This document shows, one piece after another, positions 7,722 to 13,933 of a stretch of 23,082 bases of DNA. The position numbers were made by a program, and so were the translations under genes. The notes beneath the pieces are model-generated. The model was not told where the DNA came from, ran no database searches, and worked only from the letters and a program-made list of their open reading frames with translations. This DNA comes from Actinomycetes bacterium (GTDB lineage: Bacteria > Actinomycetota > Actinomycetes > S36-B12 > GCA-2699445). The stretch lies in NCBI GenBank assembly GCA_022600255.1, contig JAHZKU010000085.1, forward strand, positions 1 to 23,082, read 5' to 3'. Numbering within the stretch: position 1 is the first letter of the stretch; each line of letters begins with the position of its first letter.

Positions 7722-8537
7722 GTGACCGCACCCATCGCAATCATCTCGGCCATGCCCGATGAGGTCTCCCAACTGCTGGAACATCTTTCTTCTGAGCGCC
7801 TAGAGCAGCCTGCGGCCGCCTCCGAATCGCGGGCACAACACCAGCTCCGAGTGGACCGCCGGGCCGGGCGCGACTATCACAGCGGCACCCTGTGGGGCAC
7901 CCCGGTAGTGGTGGCGTTCTCCCGCTGGGGGAAGGTTGCGGCGGCGAGCACGGCCACCCACATGATCGCGCAGTACGCTCCTGCCGAACTGATCTTCACC
8001 GGGGTGGCCGGCGCGTTATCACCGGATCTGAGGATCGGAGACATGGTCGTTGCCCGCGACCTCATTCACCACGATTTGGACGCCACTCCACTGTTTGCGC
8101 GCCACGAGATTCCGCTGCTTGGAGTGTCCAAGATTCCCACCACACTTCACATCCGAGCGGGCCTGCAACGCGCGGCCGACCGGTTCCTAGCCGAGGACTT
8201 CGCCCGCGTCCTGCCGGCCCAGCAACGTAGTGATTTTGGCCTAGGGCAGCCAAGTGTGGTGCAGGGCGAGGTGTCCAGCGGTGACAGTTTCATCGCCGAC
8301 GCAAGCCAGGCTGAAGAGATCCGGGCCAACCTGCCGCAATCGGTGTGTGTGGAGATGGAAGGGGCGGCGGTGGCGCAAGTCTGTTGGGAGCATGGTCAAG
8401 AATTTGGTGTGCTGCGCACGATTTCCGACACAGCAGACCATGCGGCGCCCTTGGATTTCCCGCGGTTCGTGAAGGAGATCGCTAGCAGCTACAGCTACGG
8501 GGTCCTCCGGCACTACCTGCAGGACCGAGCTCTCTGA
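7722..8537 (+). CDS. mtnN: 5'-methylthioadenosine/S-adenosylhomocysteine nucleosidase
   Basis: Hydrolyses MTA and SAH (and possibly aminofutalosine or 5'-deoxyadenosine) to adenine and a thioribose-type sugar; cytosolic SAM by-product salvage. The 271-aa product keeps the E. coli MTAN catalytic set: Glu in AMPDEV (E14, matching E12), VEMEGAA (E213, matching E174), and Asp in TISDTAD (D236, matching D197), plus FTGVAGAL and SGDSFI. It is about 40 residues longer than E. coli MTAN, with inserts at about 24-52 and 150-178. The start is the GTG at 7722, needed to include the first strand IAIISAM; no clear ribosome site precedes it. It is in the same direction as the wall-protein gene 57 bases upstream and convergent with the secreted-protein gene at 8587-10272. 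Confidence 0.9.
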   Translation: MTAPIAIISAMPDEVSQLLEHLSSERLEQPAAASESRAQHQLRVDRRAGRDYHSGTLWGTPVVVAFSRWGKVAAASTATHMIAQYAPAELIFTGVAGALSPDLRIGDMVVARDLIHHDLDATPLFARHEIPLLGVSKIPTTLHIRAGLQRAADRFLAEDFARVLPAQQRSDFGLGQPSVVQGEVSSGDSFIADASQAEEIRANLPQSVCVEMEGAAVAQVCWEHGQEFGVLRTISDTADHAAPLDFPRFVKEIASSYSYGVLRHYLQDRAL

Positions 8538-8542
8538 TCCTT

Positions 8543-8590
8543 CTGACCGCCCGCGCGTCCCCCGCGCCCGCACGCAGCCGCTCCGGTCAG
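8543..8590. terminator. Weak inverted repeat between convergent genes
   Basis: CTGACCG (8543-8549) and CGGTCAG (8584-8590) are complementary across a very GC-rich 34-nt interval between the mtnN stop and the end of the minus-strand secreted-protein gene. It could serve as a bidirectional transcription end, but it overlaps the last codons of the latter and lacks T-tracts. Confidence 0.2.
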
Positions 8591-10272
8591 CGTCGCAGCC
8601 GCAGGGATCCTGATTTACCGCTGGCATAGCTGCGACGCTCCTGCACCTTTACCCGGTACCTTCCGGGCTGTAGATCCAGCGTGCGCACATGCTTCTTGGT
8701 TCGGGTCTGGCTTTGCTTCTTTGTCCGCCAAACCCGGTTCCCAGACTTCCTGGTCTTGCGCTGCTGGATCGAGAACTTCCACTGCCGACCCTCCACCAGC
8801 TTGGGTCGTACCCGAACCCGGAGTTTGTCCCGCTTGCGTTTGGCACGTGCGGTCACTTTCGCTTTGGGCTTCTTCGGCGACTCGGTGACCGGGGGTTGGG
8901 GATTGGCGACGGCTGGTCGATACGCACTCACCCGGGTCAGCGGCGCCTCGTGACGCTGGGCCAGCGCCGCCGAACCGGTGCTGTTCGCGCTCGGGCCAAG
9001 CACACTGTAGATCGCGACACTGCGCAGGTTACCTGCTGCCTGGCCCCGCGAGGGGTCGGTGTTGGGGATCCCGCCAGTGACCTCTCCGCCACTCATACCC
9101 CGGAATGTGCCATCACCCCAACACTCCAACTCCGCACCCGTGGGCGCCCGATCGGTGTAGGACAGGGAGGGTGACAAGCCCAGGGAGCTTACGTACTCAC
9201 GGGTTGTCAGCAGCGAGCCCGCCGGACCACTCAGCCGCTCCCAAGTCGGCAGGACCGCTGGCACGGCATCATCCACGCCGTCCAACTGCACGCCCGTGGG
9301 CATCAGATTGTTCTGGTAGGTGTAGCCGTCGGCCGCGGCCGAATAATCCACCAGATCCATCACGCCGGGAATGGCGTGCACCCGCAGATCAATACCCACG
9401 TCAAATCGATCTGCGTACATCGTGGTGGTCCGCTGGGTGTAGGTCCCGCTGTTGGCGCCAAGCACGGAGCGGATCGCCCGTACTGGCCCATCGATGTTGG
9501 CAATAAGTCCGCCCCCACCCCGAGAGAACGTCTCATTGGAGCGACCACAGGTCTCCAACCCAAACCGATTCTTGAAGCCGTCCAAGATGTCCGGCCCAGT
9601 TGGCCCTAGCCGCAACTCGTGGGTGAGCCACCGGTCGCTGAAGCCGAGCCGGTAGGTGCTTGTGCTCGCCCAAGATGTCTCAGGATTTGGTCCATTGCCT
9701 GTCTTGTACGTTGCCGGGTATGCCCCTGAGTTCAACTGAAACCGGTAGGTCACGTCGTCACGCGGCGGCAAGACCCGGCCGCTGGCCCGAAACAGGTAGA
9801 GAAACCGTTCCCCGGACAAGGCGGGGTGGGTAATCGCGACACGAATACCCGCCCCGGTCGTGCCTGGTGGCCGCATACTCTGCGCCGGAGCCGACAGGCC
9901 GGCGTCTTCGGCTAGGAACACCACTTCATCGTTCGCGTCCAGACCCACGGCCGGATCGGCGCCGGTGAGGGTCCTAGCGTCTGCGTACTGCAAGGTGGTG
10001 AACCCCGCTGCAGGACGATTGCGGATCTGCCCTGGATCCAGCACTTTGCGCTCGTCAAGCTGGACCGGGGCTGGCTGCCAACCGGACCCCGTCCAGCGGA
10101 ATCCGGCCAAGTTCTCGCCGCGGACCCCGGCCAGCGACGACAGTTGCGCGCCGGTCATCACCACCGGGATGCGCGGACCAGCGGCCGCCGCAGCTTGGGT
10201 TGCGTTGACAGGCAGCAGCAACCCCGCCGCCACGACGCCGATTGCTAGTCGGGGGCCTACCTTTGCCTTCAT
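8587..10272 (-). CDS. Secreted protein of unknown function with basic C-terminal domain
   Basis: Not recognised as a named family. The 561-aa product has a signal peptide (MKAKVGPRLAIG, then a hydrophobic run, cleavage around residues 28-31 in the Ala-rich stretch). The mature part (about 32-440) is beta-rich, with few cysteines (one pair, in LETCGRS and ELECWGD), and contains WTGSGWQPAPVQLDER, DANDEVVFLAEDAG and GPVRAIRSVLGANSG. After a Pro-rich linker (about 458-472) comes an 85-residue, extremely Arg/Lys-rich domain ending in LQPGRYRVKVQERR and SLRLRR, which looks like an Ig-like sandwich. Such basic tails may bind teichoic acid, peptidoglycan or DNA; that is inference. GGAGGG abuts the ATG with almost no spacer, so initiation looks inefficient, but no better start exists. 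It is monocistronic, convergent with mtnN and divergent from the Ddn-like gene. Confidence 0.8.
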   Translation of the reverse strand: MKAKVGPRLAIGVVAAGLLLPVNATQAAAAAGPRIPVVMTGAQLSSLAGVRGENLAGFRWTGSGWQPAPVQLDERKVLDPGQIRNRPAAGFTTLQYADARTLTGADPAVGLDANDEVVFLAEDAGLSAPAQSMRPPGTTGAGIRVAITHPALSGERFLYLFRASGRVLPPRDDVTYRFQLNSGAYPATYKTGNGPNPETSWASTSTYRLGFSDRWLTHELRLGPTGPDILDGFKNRFGLETCGRSNETFSRGGGGLIANIDGPVRAIRSVLGANSGTYTQRTTTMYADRFDVGIDLRVHAIPGVMDLVDYSAAADGYTYQNNLMPTGVQLDGVDDAVPAVLPTWERLSGPAGSLLTTREYVSSLGLSPSLSYTDRAPTGAELECWGDGTFRGMSGGEVTGGIPNTDPSRGQAAGNLRSVAIYSVLGPSANSTGSAALAQRHEAPLTRVSAYRPAVANPQPPVTESPKKPKAKVTARAKRKRDKLRVRVRPKLVEGRQWKFSIQQRKTRKSGNRVWRTKKQSQTRTKKHVRTLDLQPGRYRVKVQERRSYASGKSGSLRLRR

Positions 10273-10540
10273 CCCTCCAGTCTTCGTTGCTAGGCCCGGT
10301 CGGTCAACTGGGCGGAGGCGCTGGTCCGGTATTCGAGAGCTAAGCAGGCCGGGAACTAACAGATATCCGCTGGCACCACCCGAGGCAAGACTGGGCGTCG
10401 CCTACCAATCGAAATCTCACGGCCAAGCGGCGACTTGCTGCCGATCCCATACAGTGGGCCAAGAGAACGGGCGACGGCCGCACGTGACCCGAAGCGGCTC
10501 AGGATGCCACCACCGCGACGAACAACTCAGGGAGAGTCTG

Positions 10541-10963
10541 ATGGATGCCAACGAAGTCAACGAAATGAACCAGCGGGTGATCAAGGAGTTTCGCGAGAAC
10601 GACGGCCGGGTTGGCGGCATGTTCGAGGGTGCCCCCTTGTTGCTGCTGCATACAGTCGGCGCTAAGAGCGGTAAGGCCCGAATCAACCCCATGATGTACC
10701 AAAAAGTTGGTGATCAGTTCGCGGTATTCGCTTCAATGGGTGGCGCCCCAACCAACCCCGCTTGGTTTCACAATCTGGGCAAGAATCCCGACGCTGAAAT
10801 CGAGGTGGGGTCCCAGACGTTGCCCGTCACCGCACACGTGGCCGATCCAGCCACCCGGCAGCAAATCTGGGAGGCGCAGAAGGCAAACTACCCGCAGTTT
10901 GCTGAGTATGAGGCCCGGACCGACCGCGAGATTCCGGTAGTCCTGCTGACCCAGCGGAACTAA
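10541..10963 (+). CDS. Ddn-like deazaflavin (F420)-dependent nitroreductase-family oxidoreductase
   Basis: A 140-aa split-barrel flavin/deazaflavin oxidoreductase of the Ddn/Rv3547 family, which uses reduced F420 to reduce quinones or nitroaromatics, often at the membrane. Diagnostic parts: GGMFEGAPLLLLHTVGAKSGKARINPMMY (26-53), ASMGGAPTNPAWFHNL (64-79, the F420 phosphate/ring region, matching KGGAEKNPMWYLNL of Ddn), and YPQFAEYEARTDREIPVVLL (117-136), matching YPSYQDYQSWTDRTIPIVV. Two of the three Ddn active-site tyrosines are kept and one is Phe (F120). GGGAGAG lies 4 nt before the ATG at 10541, so the 227-residue open extension upstream is not coding. Its presence implies that the host makes F420. 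The DUF202 genes follow 21 bases later. Confidence 0.88.
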   Translation: MDANEVNEMNQRVIKEFRENDGRVGGMFEGAPLLLLHTVGAKSGKARINPMMYQKVGDQFAVFASMGGAPTNPAWFHNLGKNPDAEIEVGSQTLPVTAHVADPATRQQIWEAQKANYPQFAEYEARTDREIPVVLLTQRN

Positions 10964-10972
10964 CGCGCGGGT

Positions 10973-10978
10973 TAGAGT
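10973..10978 (+). promoter_or_regulatory. Candidate leaderless -10 box for the DUF202 operon
   Basis: TAGAGT (TANNNT type) ends 6 nt before the GTG at 10985, the spacing at which transcription would begin at or next to the start codon. No ribosome binding site precedes this GTG, which fits a leaderless mRNA. The box sits just after the stop of the Ddn-like gene. Confidence 0.4.
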
Positions 10979-10984
10979 TCGAGC

Positions 10985-11374
10985 GTGACCGAAGATCGCC
11001 CATCCGAACCCGCCGCTGCGAGTCCTCCGACTAGAGTCCCAGCCCCGCACGAGGAAGAGCCCGACTACCGATTCACCCTAGCCAATGAGCGCACGATGCT
11101 TGCCTGGCTGCGCACGGCGTTGGCGCTGATCGCGGGTGGGGTGGCGGTGGAAACCTTCGCCCTGAACCTGCAACCCCAATGGTTGCCCGGAGTCATCGGC
11201 TTGGTGGCCGTCATCTTGGGCGCCGTGATCGCCGTGGCCGGGTACCTGCATTGGGGTCGCGTGCAACAGGCGATGCGGCGCGGTCGGCCCCTACCGACGC
11301 AGTACGCCGCGCCGATGATCACCGTGGGGATCGTGATCATCTCGGTAGGCCTGGCCATCGGGATTTTGCGGTGA
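10985..11374 (+). CDS. DUF202 (YidH-type) membrane protein
   Basis: A 129-aa inner-membrane protein. A polar, Pro/Glu-rich N-terminus (1-30) leads into the family signature FTLANERTMLAWLRTALALIAGGVAVE (about 30-56), followed by membrane spans at about 42-58, 68-87 and 109-127. DUF202 proteins are common small three-span membrane proteins of unknown function. The start is GTG 10985 with no ribosome site but a TANNNT box 6 nt away. Its stop overlaps the GTG of the next gene in GTGA (11371-11374), so translation is coupled. The second gene is also DUF202, so the pair may form a heteromer. Confidence 0.87.
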   Translation: MTEDRPSEPAAASPPTRVPAPHEEEPDYRFTLANERTMLAWLRTALALIAGGVAVETFALNLQPQWLPGVIGLVAVILGAVIAVAGYLHWGRVQQAMRRGRPLPTQYAAPMITVGIVIISVGLAIGILR

Positions 11375-11673
11375 AGCCATTCACCGGAGACCCCATCGAG
11401 ACCCAGCCGGAGCGAACGCGGCTGTCTTGGCAACGCACCATTGTGAGCCTGCTGATCGTCGTCGCCGTGGGGGGGCTTAAGGATGTTGCAGAGGGACAAC
11501 CGCGTCTCACCATCGCGTTGGCGGTACCCGGTTTGGTGGCGCTATTCGTGATGACCAGTCGGCAACGACAACTGCGTCACGGGGCACTGACAGTCATGAC
11601 CTGGCAGCCCGTGGTCGTGATGTTGTGTGTGATCGCCATGGCTGTGGCGCTGATCGTCGCGAGCCAAGTGTGA
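11371..11673 (+). CDS. Second, shorter DUF202 membrane protein
   Basis: A 100-aa membrane protein beginning at GTG 11371, overlapping the stop of the first DUF202 gene by 4 bases (GTGA). It carries the core motif QPERTRLSWQRT (about 11-22), which parallels NERTMLAWLRT of its neighbour, then spans at about 24-36, 47-64 and 77-97. It ends in another GTGA overlap with the DUF3054 gene. Tandem long-plus-short DUF202 pairs are a recurrent actinobacterial arrangement; a joint complex is inferred. Function unknown. Confidence 0.83.
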   Translation: MKPFTGDPIETQPERTRLSWQRTIVSLLIVVAVGGLKDVAEGQPRLTIALAVPGLVALFVMTSRQRQLRHGALTVMTWQPVVVMLCVIAMAVALIVASQV

Positions 11674-12140
11674 CCGCGCCGGTAAGCCAACTCTCTGGCG
11701 GACGCTTCCATCCACGAGAATCCGGTGTGACACTGCGGCTCATTGGTTTCGCCATCGATGCCGTTGTCGTGCTCGTCTTTGTTGGCATTGGCCGTCGCAC
11801 CCATGCCGAGCCCAACTCAGTGTTGAGCCTTCTTGGGGCGGCCTGGCCGTTCCTAGTGGGCCTCGCCATCGGATGGCTGATCGCGCTGTCACTGGTCAGC
11901 GCGTCGACGAAAATCGCGCCTCTGAAGTTCTGGGGTGCAGTCGTCGTTTGGGGAGTGACGGTGTTGGTCGGCATGCTCATTCGTCGTTGGGTTGGCGATG
12001 GCACGGCTGCAGCCTTTGTCGTGGTAGCGCTGGCAACGCTGGCTGTGCTGATGTTGGGGTGGCGCTTGGTGGGCCAACAACTGCTGTCAGCCCGACGCAG
12101 ACGACGAACCGCCAGCGCCTCAGCACGGCCACAAGGCTAG
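11670..12140 (+). CDS. DUF3054 membrane protein
   Basis: A 156-aa membrane protein. The GTG at 11670 overlaps the preceding stop (GTGA). After a short polar N-terminus come the DUF3054 landmarks: AIDAVVVLVFVGIGRRTHAE (about 28-47), AAWPFLVGLAIGWLIAL (56-72), WGVTVLVGMLIRRWVGDGTAAAFVVVALATLAVLMLGWRL (92-132), then a basic Arg-rich tail. Four membrane spans are likely. The conserved GRRTHAE and WGVTVLVGMLIRR segments are the best evidence for the family. Function is unknown. It is the last gene of a three-gene membrane operon and is convergent with the minus-strand phosphatase/nuclease gene 7 bases away. Confidence 0.87.
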   Translation: MTAPVSQLSGGRFHPRESGVTLRLIGFAIDAVVVLVFVGIGRRTHAEPNSVLSLLGAAWPFLVGLAIGWLIALSLVSASTKIAPLKFWGAVVVWGVTVLVGMLIRRWVGDGTAAAFVVVALATLAVLMLGWRLVGQQLLSARRRRRTASASARPQG

Positions 12141-12147
12141 GCGCGGA

Positions 12148-12918
12148 TCACAGCGAGATGTCTGCGATCAGCCCGAAGTGATCGCTGACGGTTGTCTCGG
12201 CGATTGGCCGAACCCCCACCAGCTCGATACTGCGGCACTGCAGGTGATCTGCTGGCAAGATGTAGTCGATCCTGCGGTCGAATGCCGCACCTAGGCCCAT
12301 GTTCGGGTTGCGATGAGACCAAGTATGGCCAGCGCCGCAGCCTGCTTGCGACCATGCATCGGTGAGGCCAGCTGCCAATAGCAGTTGCAGCGCGGGCGAC
12401 TCTGGGGTCGCGTTCAGATCGCCGCAGAGGATCACGTCTGAAGGCTGCAGCGGCGCGAGAACGTCAGCGATGATCGCGCGCACCTGCCGGGCGCGGAGGG
12501 GGTCATCTTCGGGGCGCCAAGCCAGGTGAGTGTTGAGGATGTGGATGCCCCGGCCTCCGCTGAGCACCACCTCCGCAACCACCACACACCGGTGCTCGGG
12601 CCACCGGCCACTGGGAAGCCACAGCACTTGTTCCTCGCGCACGGGCAGGCGCGCGACAATGGTGTTCCCGGTGCGACCGCCTGCCACAATCGCGCCAGGC
12701 CACGTGGGAACCAGGGCATGTACTGCCTCGTATCCCAGTGGCTCCCAAGCTTGTTCGTGGGAGGAGCCAGCGGCATGAACAACGGTTTCCTGAAAGCAAC
12801 AGACATCGGGTTGGTAGTGCTGCAGGATCGCCGACAACTCTCGCATCCGCCCGGCAGCATCGCCAGACAAGTTCCAGAGATTGAGTTGCAGGAGGCGCAG
12901 AGACCTGGTGCTCGCCAC
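12148..12918 (-). CDS. Endonuclease/exonuclease/phosphatase-superfamily protein
   Basis: Metal-dependent phosphoesterase of the EEP superfamily (DNase I, sphingomyelinase, inositol phosphatase, APE1). The 256-aa product has the whole catalytic set in order: LQLNLWN (N13), CFQETV (E44), LNTHLAW (H131), CGDLNATPES (D167, N169), RRIDYIL (D218) and SDHFGL (D246-H247). There is no signal peptide or DNA-binding extension, so substrate cannot be named. I chose GTG 12918 because GAGG lies 8 nt upstream and the first strand follows directly; a GTG at 12963 would add 15 residues (MPLLSRAATQCEDRG) with no family support. It lies downstream of the Rpf gene and a strong hairpin, so it is probably transcribed separately. 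Confidence 0.88.
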   Translation of the reverse strand: MASTRSLRLLQLNLWNLSGDAAGRMRELSAILQHYQPDVCCFQETVVHAAGSSHEQAWEPLGYEAVHALVPTWPGAIVAGGRTGNTIVARLPVREEQVLWLPSGRWPEHRCVVVAEVVLSGGRGIHILNTHLAWRPEDDPLRARQVRAIIADVLAPLQPSDVILCGDLNATPESPALQLLLAAGLTDAWSQAGCGAGHTWSHRNPNMGLGAAFDRRIDYILPADHLQCRSIELVGVRPIAETTVSDHFGLIADISL

Positions 12919-12995
12919 GCCACGATCCTCGCATTGAGTTGCTGCGCGGCTGAGCAGCGGCACAGCCGTTCGTGACGCCAGCCACTGGAACGTAG

Positions 12996-13037
12996 AACGG
13001 CCGGTGGCTATTCACATGCGAATAGTCACCGGCCGTT
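12996..13037 (-). terminator. Long hairpin terminator downstream of the Rpf gene
   Basis: An 18-bp stem: AACGGCCGGTGGCTATTC (12996-13013) pairs with GAATAGTCACCGGCCGTT (13020-13037) around a 6-nt loop, with one G.T/C.A imperfection. The arms are flanked by AA and TTTT. It lies 34 bases beyond the stop (13073-13071) of the minus-strand Rpf gene, the position of an intrinsic terminator, and separates it from the phosphoesterase gene. The better T-tract is on the plus strand, so it may act in both directions. Confidence 0.75.
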
Positions 13038-13070
13038 TTGGTTGGCTGAGCGAGCCGCCAAGCGTGTCAG

Positions 13071-13541
13071 TTATGCACAGCTCCACGGACCCCAGCCCTG
13101 GCTGCGCCAGAGCTTCCAGGCCATGTGGTCCTGTGCCATCTTGGGCGCTTGGTGGGCGTAGGAGTGGTACCGCGTACCACCGATGCCCCGCCACGTGCCT
13201 GCGGCGAATTGGTAGGCCCCGTAATAGCCGTTTCCGGTGTTAATGCCGTAACGGTTGTTGGATTCGCAGTTCCGTACTGAGCGCACTTTGGATGTCTTAG
13301 CCCACTTCTTGGACTGCTGAATCTGGCGCAGTTCCCAGTTCTTCAGCCTGTAGCGCTTAATGTGCTTCTTGCTGATGCCGAACTTCTTTGCCTTCTGCTT
13401 GGCAGTCTTGGCCTTGGCGCTGACGTTCACAGCAGTTTCAGTGGTCGGGGTGGCCGCGGACGCGCTACCCACGGACGCCAAGCCCAGGGTACTCACGCCG
13501 ATCACGGCCGCGGTCGGTACTGCAACTAATGATTTCTTCAA
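13071..13541 (-). CDS. Resuscitation-promoting factor (Rpf)-domain muralytic protein
   Basis: Secreted peptidoglycan hydrolase, 156 aa. Signal peptide 1-29/30 (MKKSLVAVPTAAVIG, cleavage near GSASA). A very Lys-rich linker (about 42-86: KAKTAKQKAKK, ISKKHIKRYRLKNW) probably binds the anionic cell wall. The Rpf lysozyme-like domain occupies 87-156: RNCESNNRYGINTGNGYYGAYQF with the catalytic Glu (E93), then GTWRGIGG and WRSQGWGPWSCA; C92 and C155 match the conserved disulfide. Rpf proteins cleave glycan strands and promote exit from dormancy in actinobacteria. The start is TTG 13541 (TTGAAGAAATCA), preceded by GGATGAGAAG; no ATG is available. It is divergent from the asparagine synthetase gene across 390 bases and followed by a strong terminator. 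Confidence 0.9.
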   Translation of the reverse strand: MKKSLVAVPTAAVIGVSTLGLASVGSASAATPTTETAVNVSAKAKTAKQKAKKFGISKKHIKRYRLKNWELRQIQQSKKWAKTSKVRSVRNCESNNRYGINTGNGYYGAYQFAAGTWRGIGGTRYHSYAHQAPKMAQDHMAWKLWRSQGWGPWSCA

Positions 13542-13674
13542 CTTCTCATCCAGTGATTGTCGATCCCCTTGCTCGCTCTAGGCCTAAGGCCAAGCGAACT
13601 CACCGAGGCGGTCCCGGGCTGTTCTGCCCGATGGTGCGGTAAGCACCTGAACACGGATATACCCGCGTTTCTCG

Positions 13675-13704
13675 ACGGTATTCATCCCCGATCGAGACAA
13701 TCAA
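13675..13704 (-). promoter_or_regulatory. Candidate promoter for the Rpf gene
   Basis: On the minus strand, TTGATT (13704-13699) and TACCGT (13680-13675) are separated by 18 nt, a plausible -35/-10 pair. It would give a 5' leader of about 130 nt before the TTG at 13541. The leader lacks the conserved blocks of a ydaO (c-di-AMP) riboswitch, which often precedes rpf genes. Confidence 0.3.
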
Positions 13705-13723
13705 GCGACCACTACGTGACATA

Positions 13724-13797
13724 TGTCGCACACAAATGTGAGAGAGCGACGAACAATAGGAGTAGTTATGAGTTATGTCTGCGACACAAATGCGACA
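13724..13797. repeat. Three heptamers TGCGACA/TGTCGCA upstream of asnB
   Basis: TGTCGCA occurs at 13724-13730 and its complement TGCGACA at 13780-13786 and 13791-13797; the last two are 11 bp apart, one helical turn. The first overlaps a perfect 10-bp palindrome GACATATGTC (13718-13727), and both ends share ACACAAATG. The arrangement could be a regulator site or alternative RNA stems enclosing the Shine-Dalgarno of the small ORF at 13768. This stretch also looks less GC-rich than its surroundings. Confidence 0.4.
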
Positions 13798-13824
13798 TTC
13801 TGGGCACGGCTAGCGCTGCCTTAG
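13768..13824 (+). CDS. Possible 18-residue leader peptide upstream of asnB
   Basis: A short ORF encoding MSYVCDTNATFWARLALP, with an ideal AGGAG (13758-13762) 5 nt before its ATG, a better ribosome site than most genes in the window. It ends about 110 bases before the asparagine synthetase ATG on the same strand, and repeats TGTCGCA/TGCGACA flank its ribosome site and overlap codons 5-10. That layout suits a translated leader controlling asnB, though only one Asn codon is present. It is unconfirmed; chance occurrence of an SD plus short ORF in 390 bases is possible. Confidence 0.35.
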   Translation: MSYVCDTNATFWARLALP

Positions 13825-13933
13825 TCACCGTCCAACACGGCATTTGCCCGGTTCGGCGGGTGAGACCGGCAGCGTACGCCGGGCCGGACTAGACTCGATG
13901 GGCCAGGCAACCAGGAGAGGACACACCACACTT

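Noticed and set aside
9860..10540. A 227-residue open N-terminal extension of the Ddn-like gene
   Set aside because: It is antisense to the secreted-protein gene, has shadow-type composition, and a clear ribosome site plus ATG at 10541 matches the family N-terminus.
13542..13720. ydaO (c-di-AMP) riboswitch upstream of the Rpf gene
   Set aside because: Common before actinobacterial rpf genes, and GGGGATGAAT looks slightly similar, but the GGGGGACCCA-like and GACAGCTAACC-like conserved blocks are absent.
13844..13933. 30-residue upstream extension of asnB
   Set aside because: Class-II glutaminases need Cys directly after the removed initiator Met, which fixes the start at 13934.
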